This document shows, piece by piece, positions 8,601 through 15,903 of a stretch of DNA of 25,822 nt. Position numbers and translations under genes: made by a program. The first letter of the stretch is position 1, and each line of letters begins with the position of its first letter. Source of the stretch: CAZLLV01 sp964560325. GTDB lineage: Bacteria; Acidobacteriota; Thermoanaerobaculia; Multivoradales; DATKCC01. The stretch lies in assembly GCA_964560325.1 (NCBI GenBank), contig CAZLLV010000040.1, positions 1-25,822 on the forward strand, read 5' to 3'. The notes below the pieces were generated by a model, which was not told the DNA's origin, did not search any database, and saw nothing but the letters and a program-made list of their open reading frames with translations.

Positions 8601-9317
8601 CACGCGCTCGGCAACGTCCTGATCCTGTCCGAGGACGGCAAGACCTGGAACCCGGACGACGACGACAGCGGCGGGACCTTCGTATTCACCTTCGACGCCT
8701 CGGTCGAGGTCTCCGAGGTGCACCTGCTCGACATCGAGGAGAACGGCGGCAAGGTCGTCGCCTTCGACGGCTCGGGCAACCAGGTGAAGTCGGTTTCGAT
8801 CCCGCCCAAGGGGAACAACAGCTTCCAGAAGCTGACCGTGGACGCCGAGGGCGTGCGGCGGCTCGAGATCCGGTTCGTCGGGAGCGGTGCGGTGGCGAAG
8901 ATCGGTTTCTGCCCGGATGGCGAGGAGCCGCCGGACGAGGAGCCGCCGGCTCCGACCACCGGGACCGGGACGATCGGTTACTGGAAGACCCACGCCTCGG
9001 CGTGGCCGACCGACTCGCTGAAGATCGGGAGCTACACCTTCCCGAAGAGCGCGCTCCTCGACGTGCTCGGCACGCCGAGCAAGGGCAACAAGGCGATCGA
9101 CCTGGCGAAACAGCTCGTCGCGGCCAAGCTCAACGTGCTCGCCGGCAACGAGTCCTCGTGTATCGCCGAGACGATCGAGCTGTCGGATCGGTGGCTCTCG
9201 ATCTTCGGCTACGACGTCAAGGGGTCGCACTGGGGTTGGACCTACTACGGAGCTTCCTTCCACCAGCAGCTCGACGACTACAACAACGGCCGCCTCTGCG
9301 CTCCCCACCGGGGTTGA
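5634..9317 (+). CDS. Large secreted multidomain protein (SdrD-B-like repeats, two DUF7467-like domains, GTIGYWKTH C-terminus)
   Basis: This 1227-residue extracellular protein starts with a signal peptide (hydrophobic core ~8-22, cleavage likely after the Ala-Ala-Ala ending at 26). Residues ~27-435 are a beta-rich region I do not recognise. Two SdrD B-like modules follow (~437-649), each opening with a calcium-loop-like stretch (DHDGDGVQD, DQDADGVQD) and closing with FGY. Next are two near-identical cysteine-containing modules (~653-771 and ~772-899) that resemble the family I recall as DUF7467. A domain starting LDFDQDAAG ends near FCPDG (~1100), and the last ~115 residues begin GTIGYWKTH, an ending seen in other bacterial exoproteins. 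No LPXTG, PEP-CTERM or membrane anchor is visible. ATG 5634 has GAGG 6 bases upstream. It may be an adhesin or matrix protein. It ends 64 bases before the locus 2 cyclase. Confidence 0.85.
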   Translation: MIRTAKSILLSSLLLLLVVTAAPAAADESDALQWIDRAVAEWLEGLAEEAGAGAKLATPSPNRLSTKALGDYTCLPTCGTTDGKFLTIAGIDLATLAGDEILLRLAVPAGEIGFEVGVFDGDTSGVWDLEPVSTAPGVPLEYTLIADPDGDGMGPVVATWDGSTMPDNAWIDFPVVTDASAQAPSGAYLYALRVRSTNFALPNNWSNFKIRTSGVLTTSVSVSPVAIAFTGPLFGAAEGNILYPNAGSGDFTTTTYDGSWSFFLDVFETPGEIELWDGDFDRGTVNAPATYDTDDPDTPNAPFLPPWADPLAARPEGVAFVLACATEASQTGCPADDRLAAIFVRSPSVEYSLIAPDGATYPNPNPSGNMEWEHFSVSTAPFDPSAMDHSATSLPPGIYEVRAQGIDLSNLNAWRFFHSLVGVCENDLPCLSIPRPYLVGDTVFYDHDGDGVQDPEDPGIEGVALNLVDAQGVVIGTTTTDATGTYQFGVESGTWSVVVDASNFEGGGALEATTSTTGGESITDTVVDDNVWTYDFGYRATGAIGDRVWHDQDADGVQDGGEPGLNGVTVTLTDGAGNTIGSQVTSGDGGYLFENLPAGDYTVTVDDSTLPAGYEQTYDLDGLGTPHEASLTLGPGEENLDVDFGYEAPAPACQPCDGKVTELTLRYNGASTSHVTVKGRRGPTTDTLFEGTVAPGETFEIVGPSSGNGGFSGTVGTEIKIYVDGSFHTTIHTSCSVPIGPGLVSGDFEVVAGESKNGGTLCPVDDGGGSECQPCEGKVTELTLRYDGGGSRYVKVVAKKGNSYDYVFSGWVSPGDEIEIDGPNGGAFGGTLGTEIRIYYKDSGHHYKTGGGSSDYDLHTTIHTSCSEPIGPGLVSGDFVVVEGESQNGGELCPVDGGGSCSTCNDCPPALDFDQDAAGSSLGKGTIVTEQWAAHGVHVTTKDPSRHPAMIFDSSRPTGGDHDLGTPNDSFGGPGMGTGGKSGMPGENRHALGNVLILSEDGKTWNPDDDDSGGTFVFTFDASVEVSEVHLLDIEENGGKVVAFDGSGNQVKSVSIPPKGNNSFQKLTVDAEGVRRLEIRFVGSGAVAKIGFCPDGEEPPDEEPPAPTTGTGTIGYWKTHASAWPTDSLKIGSYTFPKSALLDVLGTPSKGNKAIDLAKQLVAAKLNVLAGNESSCIAETIELSDRWLSIFGYDVKGSHWGWTYYGASFHQQLDDYNNGRLCAPHRG
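7590..8330 (+). repeat. In-frame tandem duplication inside the secreted protein
   Basis: Two consecutive units (7590-7946 and 7947-~8330) encode the paired DUF7467-like modules. Their 5' ends are almost identical at DNA level (TGCCAGCCGTGCGA then GGCAAGGTCACGG), as are the stretches around 7816-7885 and 8207-8275. Unit 2 carries an insertion of roughly 10 codons (YYKDSGHHYKTGGG region). The nucleotide identity points to a fairly recent duplication or gene conversion. Confidence 0.8.
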
Positions 9318-9341
9318 GATGGACGGATCATCGTTCGAAGG

Positions 9342-9366
9342 GGTGGCCGGGGTCGAACCGGCCGCC
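9342..9366 (+). other. GC-rich hairpin between secreted-protein gene and cyclase
   Basis: A stem of about 9 base pairs (GGTGGCCGG with CCGGCCGCC, one T-G pair) closes a 7-base loop. It ends directly before a GGGAG Shine-Dalgarno candidate (9367-9371). There is no T-run, so it is not a standard terminator. It could be a pausing or attenuation structure, or chance in GC-rich DNA. An 18-codon ORF (9319-9375) overlaps it. Confidence 0.3.
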
Positions 9367-9381
9367 GGGAGCTGACACGCC

Positions 9382-11337
9382 CTGGCGCTCGGCGGGGTCT
9401 GCGGGATCGTTCGCCGGGACGGCGGTCGTGCCGACGCGAAGGTGCTCGACGCGATGATCGGGTCGGTGCCCTGGCGCAGCGGCGGTGGCGCCGCGGTGGC
9501 GGAGGCCGGTGAAGCGGCGCTGGCCGCTCTCCGGCCGCTCGCCGCCCCGGCGGCTGCGGCTCCGCCGACGGTGGCGCGGACGGAGGATGCGTGGGCGGTG
9601 GCTGACGCCCGGCTGATCGGCCGCCGCAGGCTCGCGGCCGAGATCGGTCCCGGCTTCCTGCCCGCCGATCGGGAGCCGACCGACGCCGAGCTGGTCCTCG
9701 GTGCCTATCGGCGGTGGGGTCGAGACTGCCCCGACCGCCTCCTGGGGGAGTTCGCGTTCTCGGTGTGGGACGGCCGGCGACGGTCGCTGCTCTGCGCACG
9801 CGATCCGATCGGCGCGCGCCCGCTCTGCTACGCCCACTCCCCGTCGCTCTTCGCGTTCGGCTCCTCGCCGCTCCAGGTGCTGGCGACCGGAGCGTTCGCG
9901 GGTGGGCTCGACGGCGTGACCCTGGTCGACTTCCTCAGCGGTCATTTCGCAGACCATGCCCGGACCTTCTTCGCCGGCGTGCGCAACGTGCGTCCCGGGC
10001 ACCGGATCGAGCTCTCCGGGGGAGCTCTGGCCGGCCGGCGCTTCTGGCATCCGGATCGTTCCCGGTGGTCGGAGCACACCCTCGATTCGCAGGGGTGGAC
10101 GGAGCAGTTCCGCGACCTCCTCTTCACGGTGGTGGAGGACCATCTCGACGACGGTGGACCGGCGGTCGCCCTGATGACCAGCGGCGGCGTCGACTCCTCC
10201 TCGATCGCCGCGGTCGCGCAGGATCTCTACCGCCGCGGCCGGACGACGACCCGCCCGGTGGCGTTCGTCGAGGGGTTCGACCGCTTCACCCGCAGCGACG
10301 AGTGGCGTTACGCCTCCGTGCTCGTCGAGGAGACCGGGATCGAGCACGAACGGCTGGTCGTCGACGAGCTCTCCGACCTCCTCCCGGCGTGGTCCGACGC
10401 GGGGCCGGCCGACGGGCCGGTGACGGTCGGCGGCGCCCTCACCGAGACGGTCCTCGCAGCGGCCCGGGCGCGCGGTTGCCGGACGCTGACCACCGGGTAC
10501 GGTGGCGACACCCTCTTCGACGGCGCGCGGTTCCAGGCGTACGACCACGTGCGGCGCGGCCGGATCGACCTCGCGTGGCCGTGGATCCGCGGCCTGCGGC
10601 GCCGTGGCGCCGGCTGGCCGCGGGCCGTGGCCGCCGTGCTCGTTCCGCCGTTGCTCTCGGAAGGCGGAAGGCGCGCCCTCGACCGGCTTCGTGGCGTCGA
10701 TCGCTACTTCCACGCGCCCGGCTGGCTCGCGCCCGCGCATCGGAACCTGGCGGCGGATCGCCTCGCGCGGCCGGCCCATCCTCGGCGCTTCTCGGGCTAC
10801 GCGCGCCAGCGGCAGTACGAGATCCAGGTCGGGCTCGGGCAGCAGGGACCCGGAATCGAGTCGTGGAGCACCCACTGCGCCCGCTACGGGGTCGAGGCGC
10901 GCTTTCCGCTCCTCGACCGCCGCTTCGCGGAGATCGTCCTCGCGGCTCCGCTCGCGATCCAGGCCCGCCCCGGCCCCGGGGGGACCAAGTGGCTGCTGCG
11001 GCAGGCGACGGCGGGCGTGGTGCCCGACCCGATCCGCCTCCGGACGGGCAAGGGGAGCGCCGCGGAGCACCAGCGGTACATCCTCTGCGAGCGCGCGGCC
11101 GAAGAGGTCCGGACTCACTTTCGGGGCAGTCGTCTCGCCGACCTCGGGCTGGTCGACGAGGGTGCTCTCCTTGCGGCGTGGGAGGTCCAGTGCGGGCGCG
11201 AGCGCCACGGCGGCGCGTCTCAGGATCCCTACACCCTCTCATTCGCTCTCCTCGCCGAGCGGTGGCTCCGGTCCTCGCCGGCCGCTGCGGGGAGCCTGCG
11301 CTTCGAAAGTCTCGAAACGTGGGAAAAAGAGTGCTAG
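9382..11337 (+). CDS. Lasso-type asparagine synthetase-like macrolactam cyclase (locus 2)
   Basis: This ~651-residue class B asparagine synthetase-like protein has an N-terminal glutaminase-like domain and a synthetase domain. The ATP pyrophosphatase motif SGGVDSS lies at ~267-273, GYGGDTLFDG lies ~100 residues later, and GGTKWLLRQA is near the C-terminus. In lasso biosynthesis this enzyme adenylates the ring Asp or Glu and joins it to the core N-terminus. The start is uncertain. The conserved N-terminus (VCGIVRRDGG) lies upstream of GTG 9442, which would cut it off and has no ribosome site. CTG 9382, with GGGAG at 9367-9371, is the only alternative-type start that retains it; an in-frame TGA sits at 9373. 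The motif Cys would not be the mature N-terminus, so glutaminase activity is doubtful, as is common for lasso cyclases. It is the first gene of a tight four-gene set. Confidence 0.88.
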   Translation: MALGGVCGIVRRDGGRADAKVLDAMIGSVPWRSGGGAAVAEAGEAALAALRPLAAPAAAAPPTVARTEDAWAVADARLIGRRRLAAEIGPGFLPADREPTDAELVLGAYRRWGRDCPDRLLGEFAFSVWDGRRRSLLCARDPIGARPLCYAHSPSLFAFGSSPLQVLATGAFAGGLDGVTLVDFLSGHFADHARTFFAGVRNVRPGHRIELSGGALAGRRFWHPDRSRWSEHTLDSQGWTEQFRDLLFTVVEDHLDDGGPAVALMTSGGVDSSSIAAVAQDLYRRGRTTTRPVAFVEGFDRFTRSDEWRYASVLVEETGIEHERLVVDELSDLLPAWSDAGPADGPVTVGGALTETVLAAARARGCRTLTTGYGGDTLFDGARFQAYDHVRRGRIDLAWPWIRGLRRRGAGWPRAVAAVLVPPLLSEGGRRALDRLRGVDRYFHAPGWLAPAHRNLAADRLARPAHPRRFSGYARQRQYEIQVGLGQQGPGIESWSTHCARYGVEARFPLLDRRFAEIVLAAPLAIQARPGPGGTKWLLRQATAGVVPDPIRLRTGKGSAAEHQRYILCERAAEEVRTHFRGSRLADLGLVDEGALLAAWEVQCGRERHGGASQDPYTLSFALLAERWLRSSPAAAGSLRFESLETWEKEC

Positions 11338-11340
11338 AAT
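11312..11340 (+). promoter_or_regulatory. Candidate internal promoter for precursor 2
   Basis: TCGAAA (11312-11317), a 17-base spacer and TAGAAT (11335-11340) match the sigma70 consensus at 4 and 5 of 6 positions. The -10 box overlaps the cyclase stop codon TAG. The stretch 11305-11375 is clearly richer in A and T than its surroundings. The predicted start of transcription (~11347) lies just before the AGGAG at 11349-11353, so it would drive the precursor separately from the cyclase. Confidence 0.4.
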
Positions 11341-11361
11341 GAATATTCAGGAGCTTCTATT

Positions 11362-11526
11362 ATGTCATCGAATCAATCACTCGATATCGCCAAGCCTCGG
11401 AAGAAGCCGTACGCCAAGCCTCGGATCGAGGATTACGGGACCGTCGTCCGTTTGACCCAGACGAGCGACGGGACCGCGGTCGACGGTCCTGCACCGTTCG
11501 ATATCGGTAGCGGTGCCGGCGGCTGA
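11362..11526 (+). CDS. Lasso-type precursor peptide 2 (54 aa)
   Basis: This small ORF was too short for routine calling. ATG 11362 has AGGAG 8 bases upstream. The leader has Tyr17-x-x-Pro20-x-Ile22-x-x-Tyr25-Gly26, then TVVRLTQ, giving the classic Thr at -2 and Gln at -1. The predicted 21-residue core is ring TSDGTAVD plus tail GPAPFDIGSGAGG, with Asp8 closing an 8-member ring on Thr1. Thr as core residue 1 is unusual; Gly is the norm. The distance from the leader Gly to the core is the same (7 residues) as in precursor 1. Both cores share an acid at position 3, Gly4-Thr5, Asp8-Gly9 and an FD(F/I) segment. The gene lies between cyclase and PRTase-PqqD genes, and its 3' end overlaps the next gene by 14 bases. 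Confidence 0.82.
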   Translation: MSSNQSLDIAKPRKKPYAKPRIEDYGTVVRLTQTSDGTAVDGPAPFDIGSGAGG

Positions 11527-12472
11527 TCTCGAGTCACCAGCTCCGACGGTCGCCTGCCTGGGCTGGCGAGAGGTCGAACGGCTCGCCTGGCGGCTTGCCG
11601 AACGGCTCCGGGAGGAGCTCGACAGCGACCTGGGCCGCTCGGTCTTCGTCGCCATTCCCCGGGGTGGGCTCTTCGTGCTCGGGATGCTCTCCTACCTGCT
11701 TGAGCTGCGACCCGAGCAGCTCGCGACCTCCAACACCGAAACCTCCGGTCCCTTCGTCGTCATCGACGACTGCGCGATCTCGGGGGCGCGTCTCGCGGCC
11801 ACGCTCGACGGCCTGGATCGCCGCGGCGTCGCCGATCGCCTCGTCGTCGGTCACCTGCTCTCCCATCCCGCCCTCCGCGACGCGGTCGAGTCCGGCCACC
11901 CGCCGGTCTCCCGTTGCCTCGCCGCCGACGATCTGGCCGAGTGGCGTGGCGCGTCCGCGGCCGAGCGCGCAGCGCTCTCCGAACGCTGGCGACGCCGGCT
12001 CCCGGGACGCCGCTACTGGCTCGGCCCGGTCGAGCCGGTCGCGTTTCCGTGGAGCGCTCCCGACTCGATCTGGTGGAACGAGCGGGAGCGGGTCGTCGAG
12101 GAGGGATGGCACCGGGTCTCTCCCTGGCGCGCCCTCCGCTTCCGCGCCGAGCTGCGGCTGCCGGCTCCCCCCGGCGTCGACTCGGAGCGCGGCCCGCTCG
12201 ACCTCGCGCCGGGGACGCTCTGGAAGCTCGACGGAGACCGTTTTCTGATTGTGTCCGCGGAGGGTCGCCTCTGGGGCTTCACCGGCGTCGGACTCGACCT
12301 CTGGCGCGGGCTGCTCGCGTTCGGAGACGAGGAGCCCACGGTCCGGTACCTGTCCTCGATCTACGAGGCGGGGGCCGAGAGACTCGCGCGCGACGTCCGG
12401 GAGTTCGTCGACACGGTGGCCGGCCGCGGCCTCCTGGTCGGAGCCCGGCCCCCCGAGCCGCCCGATTCCTGA
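11513..12472 (+). CDS. PRTase-PqqD/RRE protein (locus 2)
   Basis: This 319-residue protein corresponds to the first two domains of the fusion protein at 1095-3014. The PRTase-like part (~15-205) keeps PRGG (49-52) and VVIDDCAISGAR (82-93), the expected pyrophosphate and PRPP loops. A shared block (RLPGRRYWLG, then EPVAF and WSAPD, ~162-184) is nearly the same in both paralogues and does not belong to any PRTase motif I know. Residues ~230-310 form the PqqD-like leader-binding domain. In ordinary lasso clusters the RRE is a small separate B1 protein or is fused to the B2 peptidase; here it is fused to a PRTase. The GTG start at 11513 lies inside the 3' end of the precursor gene. Catalysis and substrate are unproven. 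Confidence 0.87.
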   Translation: MPAADLESPAPTVACLGWREVERLAWRLAERLREELDSDLGRSVFVAIPRGGLFVLGMLSYLLELRPEQLATSNTETSGPFVVIDDCAISGARLAATLDGLDRRGVADRLVVGHLLSHPALRDAVESGHPPVSRCLAADDLAEWRGASAAERAALSERWRRRLPGRRYWLGPVEPVAFPWSAPDSIWWNERERVVEEGWHRVSPWRALRFRAELRLPAPPGVDSERGPLDLAPGTLWKLDGDRFLIVSAEGRLWGFTGVGLDLWRGLLAFGDEEPTVRYLSSIYEAGAERLARDVREFVDTVAGRGLLVGARPPEPPDS

Positions 12473-12479
12473 GGCGGCC

Positions 12480-13454
12480 GTGAAGCGCTATCGGCTCTAC
12501 GGCCTCGACCTCGCCTCCGAGCTGCCGTTCACCCACGCCGTTCCGGAGATGTCCGCGGACGGCGAGCCCGACCTCGTCCTGGAGCTCGCGCCTTCGTCGG
12601 CGCGCCTGCTTCCCGGCGAGGACGACGCCGAGGCGGAGGTCGTCTACCGGAGCGCCGAGCGGCGTCCGGACGGCGCGCCGGTTCTCACGGCCACCGGGGC
12701 CGGTGCGGTCACCTTTCTGCGCTACGCGGGCGAGGCGGCCTTCACGGTCGGCGAGCGCCGGATCGTCGCCCGCCCGGAGATCCCGGGTCCGGACGGGCTC
12801 GCGCTCGTCGAGGTGCGCCTCCTGGGACCGATCCTCGCGTTCTGGCTCGAGCGCGCGGGCGTCGTCGCGCTCCATGCCGCCGCGGTCACGATCCACGGCG
12901 GCGCCGTCGCCCTCTTGGCCTCGAACCGGGGCGGCAAGAGCTCGCTCGCGGCGGCGCTCGTCGACGCCGGCCACCTGCTCCTTACGGACGACGTGCTGGC
13001 GGTCGAGCCGTCGGGGGAAGGCTTCCGCGCCCGCCCGTCTTATCCGCAGATGCGCTTCTGGCCGGACGACGCCGCGCGCCGGCTCGGCAGTGAGGCGGCG
13101 GCCGGGCTCGCGCGCGCCCACCCCGGATTCGACAAGATCCGGGTGCCGGTCGCGCGCTTCGACCGCCAGACGCGCCCGCTCGTCCGCCTCTACCTGCCCG
13201 CGCGGCGCCCTCCGGGCGAGTCGGGGCCGGTCCTGATCGAGCCCCTCACGGCCCGCGAGGCGCTGCTGGCGCTCGTCGCCGGCTCCTTCCTGCCGCGCCT
13301 CGCCGAGGCGATGGGCTGGGGCGGCCGGCGCCTCGATCTGCTCGCGCGCCTCGCCGCCGCCGTGCCGGCGCGCCGGATCGTCCTCCCGCACGGGCTGGAG
13401 CACCTGCCGGAGGTGGCCTCGCGCCTCGCCGAGGACGCCGCGACAAAAGGTTGA
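12480..13454 (+). CDS. HPr kinase-like protein (locus 2)
   Basis: This 324-residue protein is homologous to the C-terminal third of the locus 1 fusion: YRLYGLDLASELPF matches YPLHGVRVRSELPL, and YPQMRFWP matches YPQMRLWP. The P-loop ASNRGGKSS (147-155) and LLTDD (167-171) follow the HPr kinase pattern of P-loop, helix and VADD. Relatives in lasso clusters phosphorylate the peptide, for example on a C-terminal Ser. Precursor 2 offers Ser2, Ser18 (tail GSG) and Thr residues as acceptors. The GTG start lies 7 bases after the previous stop with a GAGG-like site. The TGA stop falls inside the -35 box of the groES promoter. It is not an HPr-regulating kinase by context, since no pts genes are near. 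Confidence 0.85.
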   Translation: MKRYRLYGLDLASELPFTHAVPEMSADGEPDLVLELAPSSARLLPGEDDAEAEVVYRSAERRPDGAPVLTATGAGAVTFLRYAGEAAFTVGERRIVARPEIPGPDGLALVEVRLLGPILAFWLERAGVVALHAAAVTIHGGAVALLASNRGGKSSLAAALVDAGHLLLTDDVLAVEPSGEGFRARPSYPQMRFWPDDAARRLGSEAAAGLARAHPGFDKIRVPVARFDRQTRPLVRLYLPARRPPGESGPVLIEPLTAREALLALVAGSFLPRLAEAMGWGGRRLDLLARLAAAVPARRIVLPHGLEHLPEVASRLAEDAATKG

Positions 13455-13479
13455 CAAGAACCTTGTCAGACCCTACACT
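13451..13479 (+). promoter_or_regulatory. groESL sigma70-type promoter
   Basis: A perfect TTGACA (13451-13456), a 17-base spacer and TACACT (13474-13479) form a strong housekeeping-type promoter. Transcription would start near 13486, inside CIRCE. The -35 box contains the TGA stop of the upstream HPr kinase-like gene, so the chaperone operon begins with no gap behind RiPP locus 2. Confidence 0.85.
13452..13468. promoter_or_regulatory. 17-bp palindrome over the groESL -35 box
   Basis: TGACAAG-AAC-CTTGTCA is a perfect 7+3+7 inverted repeat that covers most of the -35 element. It could be a second operator besides CIRCE. No protein is identified for it. Confidence 0.45.
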
Positions 13480-13480
13480 G

Positions 13481-13507
13481 TTAGCACTCGCCGGGAGTGA
13501 GTGCTAA
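13481..13507. promoter_or_regulatory. CIRCE element (HrcA operator)
   Basis: TTAGCACTC-N9-GAGTGCTAA is an exact match to the CIRCE consensus, directly after the -10 box. HrcA binding here represses groESL until heat stress or GroEL titration. No hrcA gene is in the window. Confidence 0.97.
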
Positions 13508-13584
13508 GAGCCCTTCGGCGAGCTCTCAAACAAGAAATCGGTAGTGACGAAAGACATCGATCTTTCCGAAGGAGGAACGACGCC

Positions 13585-13875
13585 GTGAATATTCGACCGC
13601 TGCACGATCGAGTCGTGGTCAAGCGCACCGAGCAGGAAGAGCAGGTCCGGGGCGGCATCATCATCCCAGACACCGCCAAGGAGAAGCCGCAGGAGTCCGA
13701 GGTCGTCGCCGTCGGCCCCGGCAAGCTGAACGAGGACGGCAGCCGCTCGCCGATGGACGTCAAGGTCGGCGATCGTGTCCTGACCGGCAAGTACTCGGGC
13801 AGCGAGATCAAGATCGACGACACCGACTACGTGATCCTGCGCGAGGACGAGATCCTCGCCGTGCTCGAGCGCTAA
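13585..13875 (+). CDS. groES: Co-chaperonin GroES
   Basis: This 96-residue cap of the chaperonin has the usual family length. It begins NIRPLHDRVVVKR, has the mobile-loop region EEQVRGGIIIPDTAKEKP, and ends with YVILREDEILAVLE, all typical of GroES. It binds GroEL rings with ATP and closes the folding chamber in the cytosol. The GTG start has a strong AAGGAGG (13569-13575) 9 bases upstream; the longer open frame lacks a ribosome site and crosses CIRCE. It is the first gene of the groES-groEL operon, controlled by the CIRCE element. Confidence 0.98.
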   Translation: MNIRPLHDRVVVKRTEQEEQVRGGIIIPDTAKEKPQESEVVAVGPGKLNEDGSRSPMDVKVGDRVLTGKYSGSEIKIDDTDYVILREDEILAVLER

Positions 13876-13953
13876 TGCTCGCACCGAACGATCGCGTCTG
13901 AGAAGCACCCCAACCGACTACACAGAGCAGATCCCGCAGGGAGGATTCTAGAT

Positions 13954-15603
<1,650 letters not shown>

Positions 15604-15780
15604 GGCTCGCTACGAGCGGGTTCGGCGGATCCGGCCTGCTGCGAGCGCCTCCGCATCGCCGCTGGCGGCGTTGCGGCGGCTCGGCATAGCGCTGCTATGC
15701 CTTCCCGCCGCGCCTTGCCAGCGGCGCGCGGGCGACGCTCTCGCGACGGCCGGATCCACCTCACCCGCTCTTCGCTCGCC
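15604..15780. repeat. ~177-nt imperfect palindrome after groEL
   Basis: An inverted repeat is centred at 15692. The core is GGCATAGC-GCT-GCTATGCC (15683-15701). Outer arms include GGATCCGGCC (15627-15636) with GGCCGGATCC (15748-15757) and GAGCGGGT (15614-15621) with ACCCGCTC (15763-15770), all sharing the same centre; one inner stem is offset by a single base. It starts at the groEL stop codon. It could be a mobile hairpin repeat (REP/MITE-like) or a 3' mRNA-stabilising structure. No ORF in it looks coding. Confidence 0.75.
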
Positions 15781-15803
15781 ACGAGCGTCTTGCCATAAGA
15801 CCA

Positions 15804-15840
15804 CGGCCGGTCCTTCTGGGGCCGGCCGATTCGCTTTCTG
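15804..15840 (+). terminator. Terminator-like hairpin of groESL
   Basis: CGGCCGGTCC and GGGCCGGCCG form a 10-bp stem (one T-G pair) with a 5-base loop at 15804-15828, followed by a broken T-rich stretch (ATTCGCTTTCT). It ends the groESL transcript before the ferritin gene. The T-run is weak, so efficiency is uncertain. Confidence 0.6.
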
Positions 15841-15903
15841 CCGCTACAATCCTTCCGTTCCCATCCGTAACGAATCCCACTTCGCCCGAGGAGGGGCTTC
15901 CAT

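Noticed and set aside
5616..9308. Long minus-strand ORFs (632 and 441 aa) opposite the secreted protein
   Set aside because: No recognisable motif; biased composition; the opposite strand has a signal peptide and repeat domains.
9319..9375. 18-codon ORF (ATG to TGA) between exoprotein and cyclase
   Set aside because: Very short, no ribosome site, follows the exoprotein stop by one base; kept only as a note on the uncertain cyclase start.
9382..11337. True asparagine synthetase B for the cyclase gene
   Set aside because: Cys is not at the mature N-terminus, and the gene is locked between RiPP genes with a precursor overlap.
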